Below are positions 17,766 through 19,555 of a stretch of DNA of 19,555 nt, piece by piece (position 1 is the first letter of the stretch; each line of letters begins with the position of its first letter). The notes beneath the pieces are model-generated. The model made no database searches, had not been told where the DNA came from, and worked only from the letters and a program-made list of their open reading frames with translations. The position numbers and the translations under genes were made by a program. Source of the DNA: Pseudoneurospora amorphoporcata (lineage: Eukaryota > Ascomycota > Sordariomycetes > Sordariales > Sordariaceae); assembly GCA_033297205.1 (NCBI GenBank), contig MU859415.1, positions 1 to 19,555 on the forward strand, given 5' to 3'.

Positions 17766-18276
17766 AAATCGAATCGTCGTTCAATTATCCTTCCGCAGAT
17801 GAAATTACCTCCACGATAGTTGAAACTCCGCTTCAATTAGGTTCATCAGCCGCGACTAAGACGTCGTTGTGGAGGAGGCTCTCAAAAATTTGGAATAACT
17901 TACGAGACAAGATACGCAGAACCCCTACGAGAACTACGCCATCTGAATCGGTGGAAGGTTGAACATAAAGTTGGAAATTGCGTTGTTGTAAGGTGACTTA
18001 GCTGTTACGCAATGTAGTGACTTTACAAGTTCCTGCAACAAGTAGCCGAGAATCCGTTTCGGGGTTGTGAAGGCTGACGATGAGGCAGCCAGGATAATGT
18101 ATGCCTAGCCCACCTCATAGCCTCAGCTAGGCTTGGCAAGAGCGAAGGTGATGAAAACGCTTCGAGAAACGGCGGCGCTTTTGCCCGAGTCATCCAAACC
18201 CCTATAAAAAACTACTCCCAAAGATAATCTTCCGTACCCTCGTTTTAGAAACCTCTCTTAACAACGCCAAAGAAGT
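17766..18276. other. Region after the NLR frame, with a possible C-terminal extension
   Basis: A different frame is open from about 17741 to a TGA at 17960-17962. It reads as a plausible acidic-then-basic tail (SSLEIESSFNYPSADEITST, then WRRLSKIWNNLRDKIRR), so the NLR may originally have continued here through a frameshift or small intron. From 17963 no coding signal is visible. TATAAAAA occurs at 18203-18210, ahead of the ankyrin remnant. Confidence 0.4.
18203..18210 (+). promoter_or_regulatory. TATA-like box ahead of the ankyrin remnant
   Basis: TATAAAAA in the context CCCCTATAAAAAACTACTCCC, about 75 bp before the ankyrin frame. Placement fits a promoter, but no intact gene follows, so it may be coincidental. 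Confidence 0.35.
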
Positions 18277-18636
18277 GTGCCCTCTCGCCTCCCCCACCGC
18301 CCAAGTTCAGCGACTTTTATCAATAAGAATAGGGATCTTACTCTGTGGTTCCTATCAATCAGTATCGCGAGCTTCGTGAAGCTGGGAAATAGGCATGAGG
18401 CAGTTGTTAAGCTACTTCTCAATACCGGCAAGGTTAATGCAGATCCTAAGGGCCGGGATAAACGGACAGCACTGCATATGGCGGCAGCGTATGGGCGTGA
18501 GGCGGTTGTTAAGCTACTTCTCGATACTGGCAAGGTTGACGCAGATGCTTAGGACCGGGATGGATGGACAGCACCGCATTGGGCGGCAGCGAATGGGCAT
18601 GAGGCGGTTGTTAAGCTACTCAGCCTTGCATCCTAA
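18277..18636 (+). pseudogene. Ankyrin-repeat fragment
   Basis: Three partial ankyrin units appear with a 102-bp period (HEAVVKLL or REAVVKLL codons begin near 18394, 18496 and 18598). They carry the family's LLLDTGKVDADA and TALHMAAAYG blocks. A TAG at 18550-18552 interrupts the second unit where Lys or Gln is usual, and the third ends abruptly at TAA 18634-18636 after KLLSLAS. Nothing upstream gives an NLR or other domain, so this is probably a detached piece of an ankyrin-type NLR or stand-alone ankyrin gene. It lies about 0.9 kb from the TPR-type NLR, in keeping with clusters of such genes. Its start is uncertain; 18277 is only the first start of the frame. Confidence 0.8.
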
Positions 18637-19279
18637 GAGGCAGGCTTGGAGGACAACTCCACCTCGAGTCAGCCTTTCACAATCTTTCCTCCTGCAAGAA
18701 TTGATCTTGGTTTACTCCCCAATCTTTATTGTTTACTCCCTATTGCTTGCTATCGTATTGGGAGTCTCCCTAGTTGTCGACGTTCGCTTCGGAAGCCGAT
18801 AGTCCATTTATTGAAGTGTCGGGTGCTCCATAAGGTATTAAATATTTGTCGGTGGGCTGGAAAAGACGACAACGAAAAAGGCTTGATTGTTGTTGTTTAA
18901 AGCAAGAGGAGAAACGGCAACCAGGGCAGCCTAAATACCTGGAAGGGAGTGCCGGTGAATGGGCGGCCCAGTGCCATTCACTGGGCAACCTGGGCACGGA
19001 CTTCCACCAATATTCCCCTTCCAACTCGTTTCATACGTAGGCACAAGAGAAAAGTTGGGACAGGTTCTTGTTCCAGGCTGAGAAATGGCGTTTTCTCGTT
19101 CTTTTCTCGCATCTCTTTAATCAATCCATCCTTCGAGAGGTGCTGAAATGTAGACGTAGCGACCCCACAATGCATCCCCCCCTTACAACGCATCACATGT
19201 AACAACATGGCCATAGATCCAACAACATCGAAAACAAGCCACTTTTGCTGGGTTTTCTACATTTTCAAATGTAGATATC
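18637..19279. other. Non-coding region up to the transposase
   Basis: No recognisable protein. The open frames (for example 18646-18900) are short and without domains. The right part is presumably the 3' untranslated and terminal part of the pogo-type transposon whose transposase starts beyond the window. A C-rich stretch, GCATCCCCCCCTTACAACGC (about 19172-19191), could belong to its terminal inverted repeat, but the other end is not in the window. Confidence 0.4.
19257..19274. repeat. Perfect hairpin just after the transposase stop
   Basis: CTACATTT (19257-19264), TC, AAATGTAG (19267-19274): an 8-bp perfect stem lying six bases past the transposase stop on the minus strand. Probably a 3'-end feature of the transposon. 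AAATGTAG recurs near 19145. Confidence 0.6.
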
Positions 19280-19555
19280 TTAATCTTGATGCTCTTCGAT
19301 TACATGCAGTGAATGTACAAGTGCTTGCTGTACTTCTAGTACAACGGTTATCCTATCTGGTATCTGGGTAACCCTCTGGCGCTTGGAAGGTTTCTGGGAT
19401 ACTTTCTGGGCCTCAATGATCTCCTCTATACGTGCAAATTTATCATTACCCCCTTCTTTGACCTTCCTTTTAGTTCTGGGCTTCTGGGAGGCCAGCTCTG
19501 TCTCCAGATACTGCACCTTGTGATGAAGAGCAGCGATTTCAATAGCGTTATCATC
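19280..19555 (-). CDS. C-terminal end of a pogo/Fot1-type DDE transposase (partial)
   Basis: The frame is open to the window edge and gives about 91 residues ending HVIEEHQD. A leucine/alanine coiled coil (IEIAALHHKVQYLETELAS) is followed by a basic patch (KPRTKRKVKEGGNDKF) and FARIEEIIEAQ. This matches the tail of fungal Fot1/pogo transposases, which read KPRKRRKV..DPN..FA.IE.I..AQ at this place. The DNA-binding and DDE catalytic domains would lie to the right of the window. No break is visible, so the element could be intact. Family inferred from the tail only. Confidence 0.7.
   Translation of the reverse strand, partial: DDNAIEIAALHHKVQYLETELASQKPRTKRKVKEGGNDKFARIEEIIEAQKVSQKPSKRQRVTQIPDRITVVLEVQQALVHSLHVIEEHQD

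Noticed and set aside
18646..18900. 84-codon open frame
   Set aside because: No recognisable domain, no start context, and odd composition; not distinguishable from chance.

Overview
The window is nuclear DNA of a filamentous ascomycete, most likely a Sordariomycete. It has intron-containing genes with short (about 50-70 bp) GT..AG introns and CTAAC/CTGAC branch sites. It also carries Ty1/copia, chromodomain Ty3/gypsy and pogo/Fot1-type transposon debris, NLR-type genes with NB-ARC, TPR and ankyrin modules, and C-to-T changes in CpA context that look like RIP (repeat-induced point mutation).

Layout: 1-1301 is non-coding with three perfect hairpins and a 22-bp tandem repeat. 1302-2630 (-) is an intact Gfo/Idh/MocA-family oxidoreductase with an odd KKP in place of EKP. 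3513-4932 (+) is a broken Dal5-type MFS transporter. 5518-9459 (+) is a six-exon gene for a 1212-residue F-box protein. 9803-10456 (-) is a small hypothetical protein with RS/SP repeats and a coiled coil. 10566-about 11795 (-) is the 3' end of a copia element with its LTR, and it abuts about 11800-12804 (+), the chromodomain and LTR end of a gypsy chromovirus.

The most interesting part is 12997-17765. A gene for a PNP/UDP nucleoside-phosphorylase-like protein (-) and a gene for an NB-ARC-TPR NLR (+) are divergently transcribed from an 811-bp shared intergenic region. The NLR starts with a short Gly/Asn/Gln/Tyr-rich motif. Past the phosphorylase domain, on the same strand and in the reading frame reached through a plausible intron, the partner ends with the same motif: 19 of 32 positions are identical without gaps. 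This is the layout of fungal amyloid-signalling pairs, in which an NLR with an N-terminal motif templates an effector with the same motif at its C terminus. Both genes carry in-frame stops, mostly at positions where Gln (CAA/CAG) is expected, so this copy looks recently inactivated, although some stop-bearing segments could be introns.

Further on are an ankyrin-repeat remnant (18277-18636) and the C-terminal end of a pogo/Fot1-type transposase (19280-19555, -) that runs off the window. All family calls come from reading the sequence and recalling the families; no database search was run.
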